Source: Chloroflexota bacterium
GTDB taxonomy: Bacteria > Chloroflexota > Anaerolineae > UBA2200 > JACIWT01
DNA: 64,000 nt
Assembly: GCA_014360825.1 (NCBI GenBank)
Contig: JACIWT010000003.1
Coordinates: 151,148 to 215,147, forward strand
Direction: 5' to 3'
Positions 34,592-42,816 of the stretch are shown piece by piece; position 1 is the stretch's first letter; every line of letters starts with the position of its first letter. Made by a program: the position numbers and the translations under genes. A model generated the notes under the pieces. The model searched no databases and had not been told where the DNA came from. It saw nothing but the letters and a program-made list of their open reading frames with translations.

Positions 34592-36169
34592 TCATCTCCC
34601 TTGTACGACGACCCGGGAACCAAAACCGAAGAAGCCCCCGAAGCCACGGAAAATACCTGTCTGCTGCGTCGTTGAGGAGTACTGGAGCACCACCTGGTCG
34701 CCCTCGTTGAGGCCACGCAATACCTCAACGTATGTTCCGTCGCTCAATCCTAATTCCACCCGTGTCGCCACCGCGGTGCCGGTGGAGGGGTCTTGCACCA
34801 TGACTATGTTCCCTTCTTCTCCTTGCTGTACCGCCAGCACTGGTAGCAATAAGGCGTTCTGGCGTCGTCCTACTATGATCTTCACGTTGGCGGTCATCCC
34901 TGGGCGTAGAGGGACATCGTCTGCGCCTTCGAGGCTCACGGGCACTTCGTAACTGACCACATTCTGCACCAGTTTCCCCTCCAGGGGGACTTCGAGCACT
35001 TTGCCTTGGAACTTGCATCCTGGGAAGGCATCGAAGGTGATCTCTGCTTCTTGTCCCACTTCCACCTGGCTGATATCGGTCTCGTCTACGATGGCTAACA
35101 CTCGCAGATTGGAGAGGTCGGCCAGGGTAACCACGGTGATGTTGGAGGAGACGAGATCTCCCACCTCTGCGCCCACGGAGATGACAGTGCCGTCGAAGGG
35201 TGCGACCATAGTGGCTGCATCGAGGGCGGTCTGGGCATCTTCGAGGGCTGCTTTGGCGGCATCGTAGCGGGCCTGGGCTAATTGGACGGTTTTGGGATCG
35301 GGGCCGGCCAAGATGGTGGCCAGGGTGTCTTTTGCTTTGGCCAGGTTGTATTCGGCCTGTGCGACTTTATTGCGGGCCTGGGCCTGTGCCAGGCCTGCTT
35401 GTAGCCCGGCTAATGTCTCCTCGGCCTCAATGACTTCATTCTGGGCGTTGAGCAGATCCAAGGCGGCCCGGGCCTTGGCTACCTCCAAGGCGTCTTTGGC
35501 ATCAAGCATGCGATTGTAGGCCAGGAGTTCGCGATCTCTTCCTTCCTCGGTAGAAATCGGACCCTCCAGCAGTTTGCCGTGTTCTACTTCGGCTACGTTG
35601 GCTAGCCACTGCAAGCGATCAATCTGCTCCTGGATCGAGTGGTCGTTTTGCAGGGCAGCCAGCCTGTCCTTGGCCTGTTGTAGCGCACGGATCGCGTCTT
35701 GCAGTGCTTTCTCTGGGGTATCCAATTTGGCTTCCGCCAACGCAGCCTCAGCCAGAGCCACATCCAGTTCGGCTTTCTGCCGATCCAGTTCGGTGTAGGG
35801 GTTTTTCGCCTTTTCCAGCGCGTCCTCCGCCGAGAGCAGTTCCGATTTTGCCTGGTCCACCGCCCTTTGGAGTGAGGAGGGGTCAATGCGAGCCAGCACG
35901 TCTCCTTTGCGCACCTGCTGGCCTGGCGTAACGTTGAGTTCAATGAGTGGGACCTTGGTGACGTCGAAACTCAGCTGTGCTTGACGTGGGGCATAGACCT
36001 CGCCGGTGGGATTGATGGTCGCCACCAGGTTCCCTCGCTCCACTGTTACCACCTGACTGAAGTCGGTTGTCTGACTCTGGCCTCGCAGCACTCGGACTCC
36101 CAGCAAGACCAATGCACCTACCAGGATCACCGGCAGCGCCCATTTGAATAGGGGCTTTAACTGCTTCAT
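34592..36169 (-). CDS. HlyD/MacA-like periplasmic adaptor, long coiled coil
   Basis: A 525-residue membrane-fusion protein with an N-terminal anchor at residues 8-27. A first barrel/lipoyl half (GNLVATINPTGEVYAP, VRKGDVLARID) is followed by an unusually long Ala/Gln/Glu/Lys-rich coiled coil (about 90-300). The second lipoyl half (MVAPFDGTVISVGAEVGD) and beta-barrel (ETDISQVEVGQEAEITFDAFPG) come next. It is longer than typical MacA (about 370) because of the coiled coil. The ATG at 36169 follows GAGGTGGGAAG; the ORF extends upstream without homology. In an organism without an obvious outer membrane, such adaptors act as envelope-spanning ducts or substrate-capture parts. Confidence 0.88.
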   Translation of the reverse strand: MKQLKPLFKWALPVILVGALVLLGVRVLRGQSQTTDFSQVVTVERGNLVATINPTGEVYAPRQAQLSFDVTKVPLIELNVTPGQQVRKGDVLARIDPSSLQRAVDQAKSELLSAEDALEKAKNPYTELDRQKAELDVALAEAALAEAKLDTPEKALQDAIRALQQAKDRLAALQNDHSIQEQIDRLQWLANVAEVEHGKLLEGPISTEEGRDRELLAYNRMLDAKDALEVAKARAALDLLNAQNEVIEAEETLAGLQAGLAQAQARNKVAQAEYNLAKAKDTLATILAGPDPKTVQLAQARYDAAKAALEDAQTALDAATMVAPFDGTVISVGAEVGDLVSSNITVVTLADLSNLRVLAIVDETDISQVEVGQEAEITFDAFPGCKFQGKVLEVPLEGKLVQNVVSYEVPVSLEGADDVPLRPGMTANVKIIVGRRQNALLLPVLAVQQGEEGNIVMVQDPSTGTAVATRVELGLSDGTYVEVLRGLNEGDQVVLQYSSTTQQTGIFRGFGGFFGFGSRVVVQGR

Positions 36170-36185
36170 CTTCCCACCTCGCTTC

Positions 36186-36641
36186 CTATTGGCTGGGTGT
36201 CGCGGATGGGAGTGCCCGCATGGACTGAATGGAGCGAGCAGTGATACTGCCATCATCGTTCCGAGTGCCTGAGATGATCACCCGCTCGCCCGTCTGCAGG
36301 TCTCCCACGTTCACAGACATGTATTTCTCAATCAAGGTGGTATCGGTCGTTTGCACGCGGAGGGTTCCTTCCTCAGTGCTCACGACTAAAGCATTGCCCT
36401 CGATCTTTTCGATGGTGCCCATAATGCCACCACCTACTCTCTGCACGCCGCTCTGTCCGGGCTGTGGGGTCTGAAACGGAATCACAAACTGACCACCTTG
36501 GCCTCGGGCTCGTTGCTGGAAGAACAGGGCTGGATTCTGCATAACCCGGTTTTCACCTACCTTCATCCCGCCCCAGAAGGCTCCACCTGCGACGACGGCC
36601 AGAACCGCTATGGCGATTAAACCGATCGTGATTTTCTTCAT
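36186..36641 (-). CDS. Membrane-anchored DUF5666-like protein
   Basis: A 151-residue protein with one N-terminal membrane helix (residues 5-26), a Gln/Gly/Pro-rich linker, and an OB-like domain (about 75-140) with GTIEKIEGNALVVSTEEG and ERVIISGTRNDDGSITARSI. This matches the style of DUF5666 domains. It lies between the MacB-type ATPase and the adaptor in one operon, with 16 bp to the adaptor, and may be an exported accessory of the pump. No enzymatic motif is visible. Confidence 0.6.
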   Translation of the reverse strand: MKKITIGLIAIAVLAVVAGGAFWGGMKVGENRVMQNPALFFQQRARGQGGQFVIPFQTPQPGQSGVQRVGGGIMGTIEKIEGNALVVSTEEGTLRVQTTDTTLIEKYMSVNVGDLQTGERVIISGTRNDDGSITARSIQSMRALPSATPSQ

Positions 36642-36702
36642 GATCTCAACTCCTCCCTACAATGTCTGCAATCTAACAGACGCAATGTCTTGCACAACTT
36701 TC

Positions 36703-37398
36703 TTAATGACCTTTGTCAGTGCCTGAGGTCTGATCCGAGATCTGTCCATCCAACATACGGACGATGCGTCCGGCTTGCGCACCAATTGTCGGTTCGTGTG
36801 TCACCAGGACGATGGTAATTCCTTGCTCCTGGTTCAGCCGTTTCAAGATGGCCATCACTTCTTGCCCGGCCTTGCTGTCTAGGTTCCCCGTCGGTTCATC
36901 GGCCAGGATGATGGCTGGCTCGTTGACTAGAGCACGAGCGATAGCCACCCGCTGCTGTTCTCCGCCCGATAATTGATTGGGCCGATGCTTGGCCCGATCG
37001 GCCAGGCCTACCCGTTCGAGGGCAGCCATTGCCCGGCGATGGCGGTCCCGTTCACCTCCGTATATGAGGGGCAATTCGACGTTATCCAAAGCAGTGGCTC
37101 GGGGCAATAGATTGAACATTTGGAAGACGAAGCCGATGTGTTTGTTGCGAATAGCGGCCAGCCGATCGTCATTGAGCGTGCTTACATCCTCGCCGGCCAA
37201 GCGGTAGTTGCCTGAAGTAGGTCGGTCCAGACAACCGATGATGTTCAGCAAAGTGGACTTGCCGGACCCAGAAGGACCCATGATGGCCACTATCTCACCC
37301 TCATTCACGTTTAGAGAGACGTTGCGCAGGGCGTGGACCTCCACAGCGCCCATCTTGTAGATCTTCACTATGTCTGTCAGTTCGATGATCGGATTCAT
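36703..37398 (-). CDS. MacB/LolD-type ABC transporter ATPase
   Basis: A 231-residue ATPase: Walker [11 protein letters not shown]-loop [19 protein letters not shown], signature [15 protein letters not shown], Walker [15 protein letters not shown] and His-switch VTHEP. This is the LolD/MacB/FtsE class. The ATG at 37398 is preceded by AAAGGGGGAAGGG. It is the first gene of the pump operon (ATPase, DUF5666-like, adaptor, permease). The 261-bp upstream region is AT-rich, with no gene seen. Confidence 0.92.
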   Translation of the reverse strand: MNPIIELTDIVKIYKMGAVEVHALRNVSLNVNEGEIVAIMGPSGSGKSTLLNIIGCLDRPTSGNYRLAGEDVSTLNDDRLAAIRNKHIGFVFQMFNLLPRATALDNVELPLIYGGERDRHRRAMAALERVGLADRAKHRPNQLSGGEQQRVAIARALVNEPAIILADEPTGNLDSKAGQEVMAILKRLNQEQGITIVLVTHEPTIGAQAGRIVRMLDGQISDQTSGTDKGH

Positions 37399-37545
37399 CC
37401 CTTCCCCCTTTTTGTGAGCCCAAGTACCAACACTGTGCCTCTTCGGACCCACTCTTGAGAGTCAGTGTTCAATGGCACTGGTTAGGTACAGAAAGCGTTT
37501 GTTTTGAAACGCTCTGACATACACTCGGCAGAGTATAGCCACGAG

Positions 37546-37576
37546 ATTAGAATATATTGTAACACACAATTGTTAA
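37546..37576 (-). promoter_or_regulatory. Possible promoter of the efflux operon
   Basis: In an AT-rich stretch on the minus strand, TTAACA (37576-37571) is followed after 16 bp by TATTCT (37554-37549), or after 19 bp by TCTAAT (37551-37546). It is about 150 bp upstream of the ATPase start. The AT bias makes chance matches likely. Confidence 0.3.
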
Positions 37577-37659
37577 GATTTTGTTTAGAAACCTTTAAGT
37601 TTTGATGAAGATTTCGCTCAGGGCTGTGCACAGCGCCGTTTGTGTTTTGCTTAACAGCC

Positions 37660-38850
37660 TCACCCTCCCGCCGGGCGCTCCTCTAACCGGACCTGAACCT
37701 TTAACTGGCTGCCATTCCGTAAGAGGGTCAGTGTGATTTGCTGCCCTACCTCCGTCCGTCGTGCCAGATAGCCTACCAGATCATCGAAACTCTTTACCTC
37801 TGCCCCGTCCACGGCTACAATAATGTCACCACCAATGGTCACCGGCAGGCCATCCACGTAGGTTCGCCGATACCCGCCCTGGATTCCTGCCTGTTCGGCT
37901 GGGCCACCGCTGACGGTTAGTTCCACCAGTGCTCCTTGCTGCACGGGCAATTCCAAGGCCTCCGCCAGGGCAGGGGTGATGGAGCGCCCAGAGATACCGA
38001 GCCAGGGATGGGCATAGTGCCCTTTCTCGATCAGTGCCGGCACCACCCGTTTCACCGCTGCTACTGGGACGGCCAAACCCACTCCCGATGAGACGCCGGT
38101 CTGAGAGAAGATCAGAGTATTCACCCCAATCACGCGGCCTCCCACGTCCAGCAGCGGCCCTCCAGAATTGCCAGGGTTGATAGGCGCATCCGTCTGAATC
38201 AGGTCCACAATGGCGAAGCCCGAACTCGCTGCCGACAGCACCCGCCCCAGGGCGCTGATAATACCCACTGTCATCGTCCCTTCGAGGCCAAAGGGGTTGC
38301 CAATAGCCACGGCCAATTGTCCGACTTGCAGGGTATCTGAGTCGCCCAAGGTCACTGGGTGGAGTTCCCGTGCTGGGCGATCAACTTGTATTACGGCCAA
38401 GTCGGTGCCGGGGTCAGTGCCAACTATCTTGGCAGGGAGCATAGTCCCGTCGGCGAAGGTGACCCAGATCTTGGTGGCATCGGCAACTACATGGTTGTTG
38501 GTGACGATATGACCCTTGTCATCGTACACGAAGCCCGAACCAGTGCCCTGTTGCGCGAACGAACCACTTCCCTCGGTGACAGTGATGTTCACCACGGAGG
38601 GGTTTACCCGTTGATATAGATCCGCCAGCAGTTGTTCCTGTGTTAACAACGCTGTGGCTGGCACAGGAGTGGCAATGACCTGGGATTGTGTGGTCGTAGG
38701 CGCCACCGCTGCCGTAGCGGGTGTTTGAGTGACGGTGGGTGCCGCTGGGCCGATGAGGGCTAACAGCCCAGCCGGGCTACACCCCGCCAGGAGTAGCAGG
38801 CCAATTAGACTTATTACAATCAAAAGTCTGAAGAATATGGATCGGTTCAT
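37660..38850 (-). CDS. HtrA/DegP-type serine protease lipoprotein with PDZ domain
   Basis: A 396-residue envelope protease. Lipobox LLLLAGC gives Cys24, followed by a T/P-rich spacer to about 65. The trypsin-like domain has His120 (TNNH), Asp150 (GTDLAVIQ) and Ser229 (PGNSGGP). One PDZ domain covers about 295-390 with YVDGLPVTIGGDIIVAVDG. The ATG at 38850 has GGAGGAG seven bases upstream. It degrades or refolds damaged exported proteins. Placed between a DUF2680-like secreted protein and an efflux operon, it forms an envelope-maintenance block. Confidence 0.92.
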   Translation of the reverse strand: MNRSIFFRLLIVISLIGLLLLAGCSPAGLLALIGPAAPTVTQTPATAAVAPTTTQSQVIATPVPATALLTQEQLLADLYQRVNPSVVNITVTEGSGSFAQQGTGSGFVYDDKGHIVTNNHVVADATKIWVTFADGTMLPAKIVGTDPGTDLAVIQVDRPARELHPVTLGDSDTLQVGQLAVAIGNPFGLEGTMTVGIISALGRVLSAASSGFAIVDLIQTDAPINPGNSGGPLLDVGGRVIGVNTLIFSQTGVSSGVGLAVPVAAVKRVVPALIEKGHYAHPWLGISGRSITPALAEALELPVQQGALVELTVSGGPAEQAGIQGGYRRTYVDGLPVTIGGDIIVAVDGAEVKSFDDLVGYLARRTEVGQQITLTLLRNGSQLKVQVRLEERPAGG

Positions 38851-38876
38851 AAGGTGACTCCTCCGTCTCCAGAATT

Positions 38877-38906
38877 GAGGGAGCAAAGCAGACGCTTTGC
38901 TCCCTC
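38877..38906 (-). terminator. Hairpin between the DUF2680-like gene and htrA
   Basis: A perfect 13-bp stem GAGGGAGCAAAGC / GCTTTGCTCCCTC with a 4-nt loop lies just after the DUF2680-like gene and 27 bp upstream of the htrA start. It lacks a U-tract, so termination may be partial, or it may act as an mRNA end-stabiliser. Confidence 0.6.
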
Positions 38907-38963
38907 TGACTGGTGCGGCCAGCCCTCCTCAACTGGCCGCAAGGCCAATAAGCCGTGGCGCCT

Positions 38964-39491
38964 TTAGAGCGAGGAGGAGCTCGGCGTCACGGAAGGGGTG
39001 GTAAGCGGGGCGAAACCGCGGAAGAAACCGATGCCCCGACCACCGAAACCGAACCCACGCCCAAAGCCGCGCCCCATTGGCATGAATCCCAGTTCGAGAC
39101 CCTTCAGCAGCCAGTCTGCCTGCTCTTGAGTGAGGTAGCCATCCTCTACAGCCTGCTGGATGGCATCCTTGAAGGCAGCCTGGTTCGCGGCCTCGACCGC
39201 ATCTCGGATGGTCTGCAAGTCCACTCCGGCTTTGTCGGCCAGTTCGGCCAGGGTCCTACCGCCCCACAGTTGGGTCGATAGTTCATCGGCGGTCATGCCG
39301 AGCGCTTTGGCGGCGGCCTCTAGCCCTGCCTGCCCGAAGATGCCCCGACCAAATCCGAAGCCGCATCTCCAGCCGTAGGGGGTCTTGGGTGTAGGCGTAG
39401 CCCCTTGGGCTAGAGCCGTGCCGGCGACCAATGTGCCCGCCAGCATGACTACAGCCAGTGCACCCGCCACAATCTTTGCCCCCTTGCTCAT
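38964..39491 (-). CDS. Secreted DUF2680-like protein
   Basis: A 175-residue exported protein with a clean signal peptide (cleavage near ALA-QG, residue 29). A helical middle repeats a motif typical of DUF2680-like secreted proteins: LGMTADELSTQLWGGRTLAELADKAG, then AIQQAVEDGYLTQEQADWLLKGLE. The tail is Gly/Phe/Arg-rich, with repeats of GRGFG. The ATG at 39491 has a near-perfect AAGGAGGTG ribosome-binding site. Function is unknown. It is the first gene before the htrA/efflux block and lies next to the IS110 left side. Confidence 0.65.
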   Translation of the reverse strand: MSKGAKIVAGALAVVMLAGTLVAGTALAQGATPTPKTPYGWRCGFGFGRGIFGQAGLEAAAKALGMTADELSTQLWGGRTLAELADKAGVDLQTIRDAVEAANQAAFKDAIQQAVEDGYLTQEQADWLLKGLELGFMPMGRGFGRGFGFGGRGIGFFRGFAPLTTPSVTPSSSSL

Positions 39492-39571
39492 GTTATTCAC
39501 CTCCTTGTATACTGATGTTGATCACCCCAGTTGACCTCTGGGGCCACTCCGTTGAAAGAGTGGTGTATAAT

Positions 39572-39773
39572 GCTCTCGTAGAAGCTGAGGCTGGCGTTCG
39601 TCCTCCTTGAGGCTCGGCCTCGTCAGAAAGACTGCCACCTCGGCTCTGCGAGAGGCCACGAATCAGCAGGTTGCTGGCAGATGGCTAGCGCTTCGCTCAC
39701 CAACAAGGCTGTGGGTCTCGTAGAGCACTGAGGTTGCCTCGCTTCGGCTATCCCTATTCTGGAGGTAATCATC
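39572..39773 (+). ncRNA. Candidate IS110 bridge-RNA region
   Basis: The 5' noncoding end of the element starts after a TATAAT at 39566-39571 and is full of small GC stems. Examples are GAGGC-TCG-GCCTC (39609-39621), CAGCA-GGT-TGCTG (39664-39676), AGCG-CTT-CGCT (39687-39697) and GAGG-TTG-CCTC (39730-39740). IS110 elements encode a bridge RNA with target- and donor-binding loops in their noncoding ends, usually 5' of the transposase in this subgroup. The assignment rests on location and structure only. Confidence 0.35.
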
Positions 39774-40943
39774 ATGTACTACCTAGGCATCGATGTCGCC
39801 AAGCGTCAGCACACGGCTATCATCTTGGATGACCAGGGTCAGGTGATCCATCGTTCCTTCACCTTCCACAACGATCGGGCAGGCTTTGATCAGCTTGTCA
39901 CCGAGATCAAAGCTTTGCCTGCACCCGTCACCATTGGCCTGGAAGCCACAGGGCACTATTGGCTGGCCCTTTACGATCACCTCACCCACCTGGACTACAC
40001 CGTCCTGATCCTCAATCCTTTGCAGATTGCTGCATACCGCCGCACCGGCATTCGCAAGCGCAAAACCGACCGCCATGACGCTTATTGGATCGCCGACTTT
40101 GTGCGCATCGGCGGTGGCCAGCCCTGTCACGTGCCCCAGCAGATCATCCTGCAGATCCGCGAACTGACCCGCTTCCGTTTCCGCCTCGTCGAGCAGATCG
40201 GCGATTGCAAACGCAAAGCCATCTCGGTCCTGGACCGCGTCTTCCCGGAGTACGAAACCTTCTTCTCGGACCTCTTCATCCACACTTCACGACGCCTGCT
40301 CCAGGAAGCGGTCACCGCCCAGGAGTTCGCCGACTTCCCCCTCGATGAACTACGTTCCTTGCTCACCTCCGCCAGTCGAGGACGCTTTGGTGTGACTAAA
40401 GCCCAACAGATCATCGCCACTGCCGCTCGATCGGTCGGCGTCTCCTTCCTCGCCGATGCCGCTCGCCTGGAACTCCGTTGCCTGTTGAACCAGATCGAAT
40501 TCTTGGAGGCCCAAGTCACTGACGTGGATGCCGCTCTGGACGCCTTGCTTCAACAGACCGAACAATATCTCACCACCATCCCCGGCGTCGGCCTGGCCTC
40601 AGCCGCAGCTTTCCTGGGAGAGATCGGCGACATCCACCGCTTCCCCACCCTGGAAAAGTTAGTGGCCTACGCAGGCATTGACGCCACCGTTTACCAGACC
40701 GGCGAGTTCGAAGGCGACCAGGCACATATGAGCAAACGCGGCTCCCCTTACCTGCGCCATGCCTTGTGGCTAGCGGCAGCCATGGCGCGTCAATATGACC
40801 CGGAACTGAAAGCCTACTACGAACGGCGTCGCGCCGAAGGCAAGGCTCACGGTACTATCATGGGAGCCATCTGCCGCAAGCTCCTTGCTCGTGTCTACGT
40901 AGTGCTACGGGAAAACCGACCCTATGTCATCCGTACTTTGTAA
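39774..40943 (+). CDS. IS110-family transposase
   Basis: A 389-residue DEDD transposase. The N-terminal RuvC-like domain has Asp7 (GIDVAK), Glu57 (GLEATGHY), Asp99 and Asp102 (KTDRHDAYW). A coiled region links to the Tnp_20 C-terminal domain with TTIPGVGLASAAAFLGEIGD and HMSKRGSPYLRHALW, which carries the presumed catalytic serine (Ser320 or Ser324). GGAGG lies eight bases before the ATG. The gene is full length and intact, so the element may still be active, guided by an RNA from its noncoding end. Confidence 0.93.
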   Translation: MYYLGIDVAKRQHTAIILDDQGQVIHRSFTFHNDRAGFDQLVTEIKALPAPVTIGLEATGHYWLALYDHLTHLDYTVLILNPLQIAAYRRTGIRKRKTDRHDAYWIADFVRIGGGQPCHVPQQIILQIRELTRFRFRLVEQIGDCKRKAISVLDRVFPEYETFFSDLFIHTSRRLLQEAVTAQEFADFPLDELRSLLTSASRGRFGVTKAQQIIATAARSVGVSFLADAARLELRCLLNQIEFLEAQVTDVDAALDALLQQTEQYLTTIPGVGLASAAAFLGEIGDIHRFPTLEKLVAYAGIDATVYQTGEFEGDQAHMSKRGSPYLRHALWLAAAMARQYDPELKAYYERRRAEGKAHGTIMGAICRKLLARVYVVLRENRPYVIRTL

Positions 40944-41146
40944 AGGTGCTGATTTGACTTTCTATAGCAGGTCTTTCTGCTACGCAGTGCTCCATCGGTT
41001 CTCACCGACTTGCCTCTAGTATAGCAGAGGAATATAAAGAACTGATGAAGAATCTGTCAGGATGCGGTTAAGTTTGGCTTCTATCTGTGGAATAAGTCGC
41101 TATTCGCGCGACTACAATGGTCGCTGCATAGGAGTACTTTTTCCTC

Positions 41147-41878
41147 TCAATCCATCCAGCGGGATAAGGTGCGTGTTGCCAGTGAGAACATAACCAGTGT
41201 GAAGATGGCCAGCACGCCCAGATCAAGCGCGGTTACAGGTGATGCACGCCCGTTGAATGCTGCTTGTAACACTTCGACCGCGTAGGTCAGCGGCAAGGCC
41301 CGGGCCACGATCTGCAGAGCGGGTGGCATAGACGATAAGGGCACGAAAATGCCGCCTAGGAACATCATGGGGAAGCGAATGAAATTTGCCAAGGTCTGCG
41401 CCTCGAAGACCTCTCGCACCGCTACCGAGACAAACGCTCCCAAGGCTGAAAAAGCCGCTGCGGAAAGCAGCAACCCCGCGACAAGCAGAGGCCAGTGGAT
41501 ATTGCTAGTGCCGAAAGCGGCCAATGCGACGCATAGCACGAACGCCGTTACCGTCAGCCCGAAAGCCATGCCGCCCAACAGTTTGCCTGCCAATAAGGCT
41601 GGCAGGCGCACCGGGGCTAATAGCAGCCGTTCCAAAGCACCGATACGTCGCTCGAAGACTATGACGATGGCCTCCATAGAACTCGTGCCGAAGAGGGTGG
41701 TCAGCGCTAACAGACCTGGCACTAGTTGCCGCAACTCGCCCGGGTTGCGAATGGCGAAGGCTAGTACGAAAGCGAAAGGAAAGAGGATCCCCCAACTGAT
41801 ATTGGGCGGCTTGAAGTAGTAAGCCCGCAGGTCTTTCAGGGCGATGTACCATATCCCACGCAGGTCATCCGCTAACAT
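41147..41878 (-). CDS. ABC-2 type transporter permease (DrrB-like)
   Basis: A 243-residue permease with about six membrane segments, the central ERRIGALERLLLAPVRLPALLAGK motif and FPMMFLGGIFVPLSSMP of the ABC-2/DrrB class. The ATG at 41878 follows AAAGGAGGG and overlaps the ATPase gene by 14 bp. It forms a drug- or polysaccharide-type exporter with that ATPase. It is the last gene of the PadR-headed block. Confidence 0.9.
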   Translation of the reverse strand: MLADDLRGIWYIALKDLRAYYFKPPNISWGILFPFAFVLAFAIRNPGELRQLVPGLLALTTLFGTSSMEAIVIVFERRIGALERLLLAPVRLPALLAGKLLGGMAFGLTVTAFVLCVALAAFGTSNIHWPLLVAGLLLSAAAFSALGAFVSVAVREVFEAQTLANFIRFPMMFLGGIFVPLSSMPPALQIVARALPLTYAVEVLQAAFNGRASPVTALDLGVLAIFTLVMFSLATRTLSRWMD

Positions 41879-42809
41879 TGGACCCTCCTTTGGCGCCTTT
41901 CTCAACCAGCATAATCTCTGCGCTCAAGCCGGTCAATCGAACGAACACATCCTCGAGCGTTGGGCGAAGTGTGTTGGCGGCCAGTATACGTCGGCCACTG
42001 ACCTCCGCTTGTGCCAGCGCTCTGCGCAGCGCCACTTCCACATTGTCACCTTCAAGGCGCAGGACCTCGACATAACCATCACCGTCGCTCAGCGTTACTT
42101 CGACTACCGTCTGGTCCTGCGCCTGTGCTTTTAAGACATCCACTGTGTCCAGTGCCACGACGCGTCCCTGGACGATGATGGCAATACGGTCGCACAACCG
42201 CTCAGCCTCCTCCAAATAGTGGGTGGTTAGGAACACAGTGACCCCTTCGTCCCGCAGCCCGGCGATCATCTGACGCAAATTGCGTGCGCTCATCACATCC
42301 AGCCCGCTCGTCGGCTCGTCTAAGAAAAGGAGCGGTGGGCGGTGGGCCAACGCAGCAGCAACGGTAAGTGCCCGTTTCATCCCCCGCGAGAGTTTAGCGA
42401 AGGGAGTGTCCCGTTTCTCGCCCAGACGGAAATGCGCCAACAGTTCCTCGGCGCGGGCTTTGCGTTCCCGACGTGGCACACCATACAGTTGCATGGCAAA
42501 CACCAGGTTGTCGAAGGCCGAGAGTTCGTCATACAGATTGGACATCTCTGGCACGACGCCGATGTATTTCTTGATGCGCGTCACATCCGTGGCCAGGTCA
42601 AAGCCCAGAATATGTGCCTTGCCCGCAGTAGGGCGAGTCAAACCAGTCAGCATGCGGATGGTAGTTGTCTTGCCGGCGCCGTTGGGCCCCAGGAAGCCGA
42701 ATATCTCCCCCTGGCGCACATCGAAGTTGACGTGATCTACGGCCAGCACGCCGGAGCTCGGCGGGCCGTATACCTTGGTCAGGTTACTCACTTCTATCGC
42801 GTAATTCAT
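41865..42809 (-). CDS. ABC transporter ATPase (DrrA-like)
   Basis: A 314-residue ATPase: Walker A GPNGAGKTT, signature LSRGMKRALTVAAALAH (an Arg/Lys variant of the usual LSGGQ), Walker B LLFLDEPTSGLD, TTHYLEEAERLCDR, and a C-terminal DrrA-type extension ending in LRPTLEDVFVRLTG. It starts 7 bp after the broken LmbE gene. PadR regulators commonly control DrrAB-like exporters, so the upstream PadR gene is a likely controller. The substrate is unknown. Confidence 0.9.
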   Translation of the reverse strand: MNYAIEVSNLTKVYGPPSSGVLAVDHVNFDVRQGEIFGFLGPNGAGKTTTIRMLTGLTRPTAGKAHILGFDLATDVTRIKKYIGVVPEMSNLYDELSAFDNLVFAMQLYGVPRRERKARAEELLAHFRLGEKRDTPFAKLSRGMKRALTVAAALAHRPPLLFLDEPTSGLDVMSARNLRQMIAGLRDEGVTVFLTTHYLEEAERLCDRIAIIVQGRVVALDTVDVLKAQAQDQTVVEVTLSDGDGYVEVLRLEGDNVEVALRRALAQAEVSGRRILAANTLRPTLEDVFVRLTGLSAEIMLVEKGAKGGSNVSG

Positions 42810-42816
42810 CGGCTGA

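Larger units (their letters stand above)
39541..41020 (+). mobile_element. IS110-family insertion sequence (ends approximate)
   Basis: The element is defined by its transposase at 39774-40943. It appears to include about 200 bp of structured noncoding DNA upstream and some tens of bp downstream. IS110 elements lack long terminal inverted repeats and leave little or no target duplication, so exact ends cannot be set by eye. The insertion separates a minus-strand secreted protein gene from the ABC-2/PadR block without visibly breaking a gene. Confidence 0.55.
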
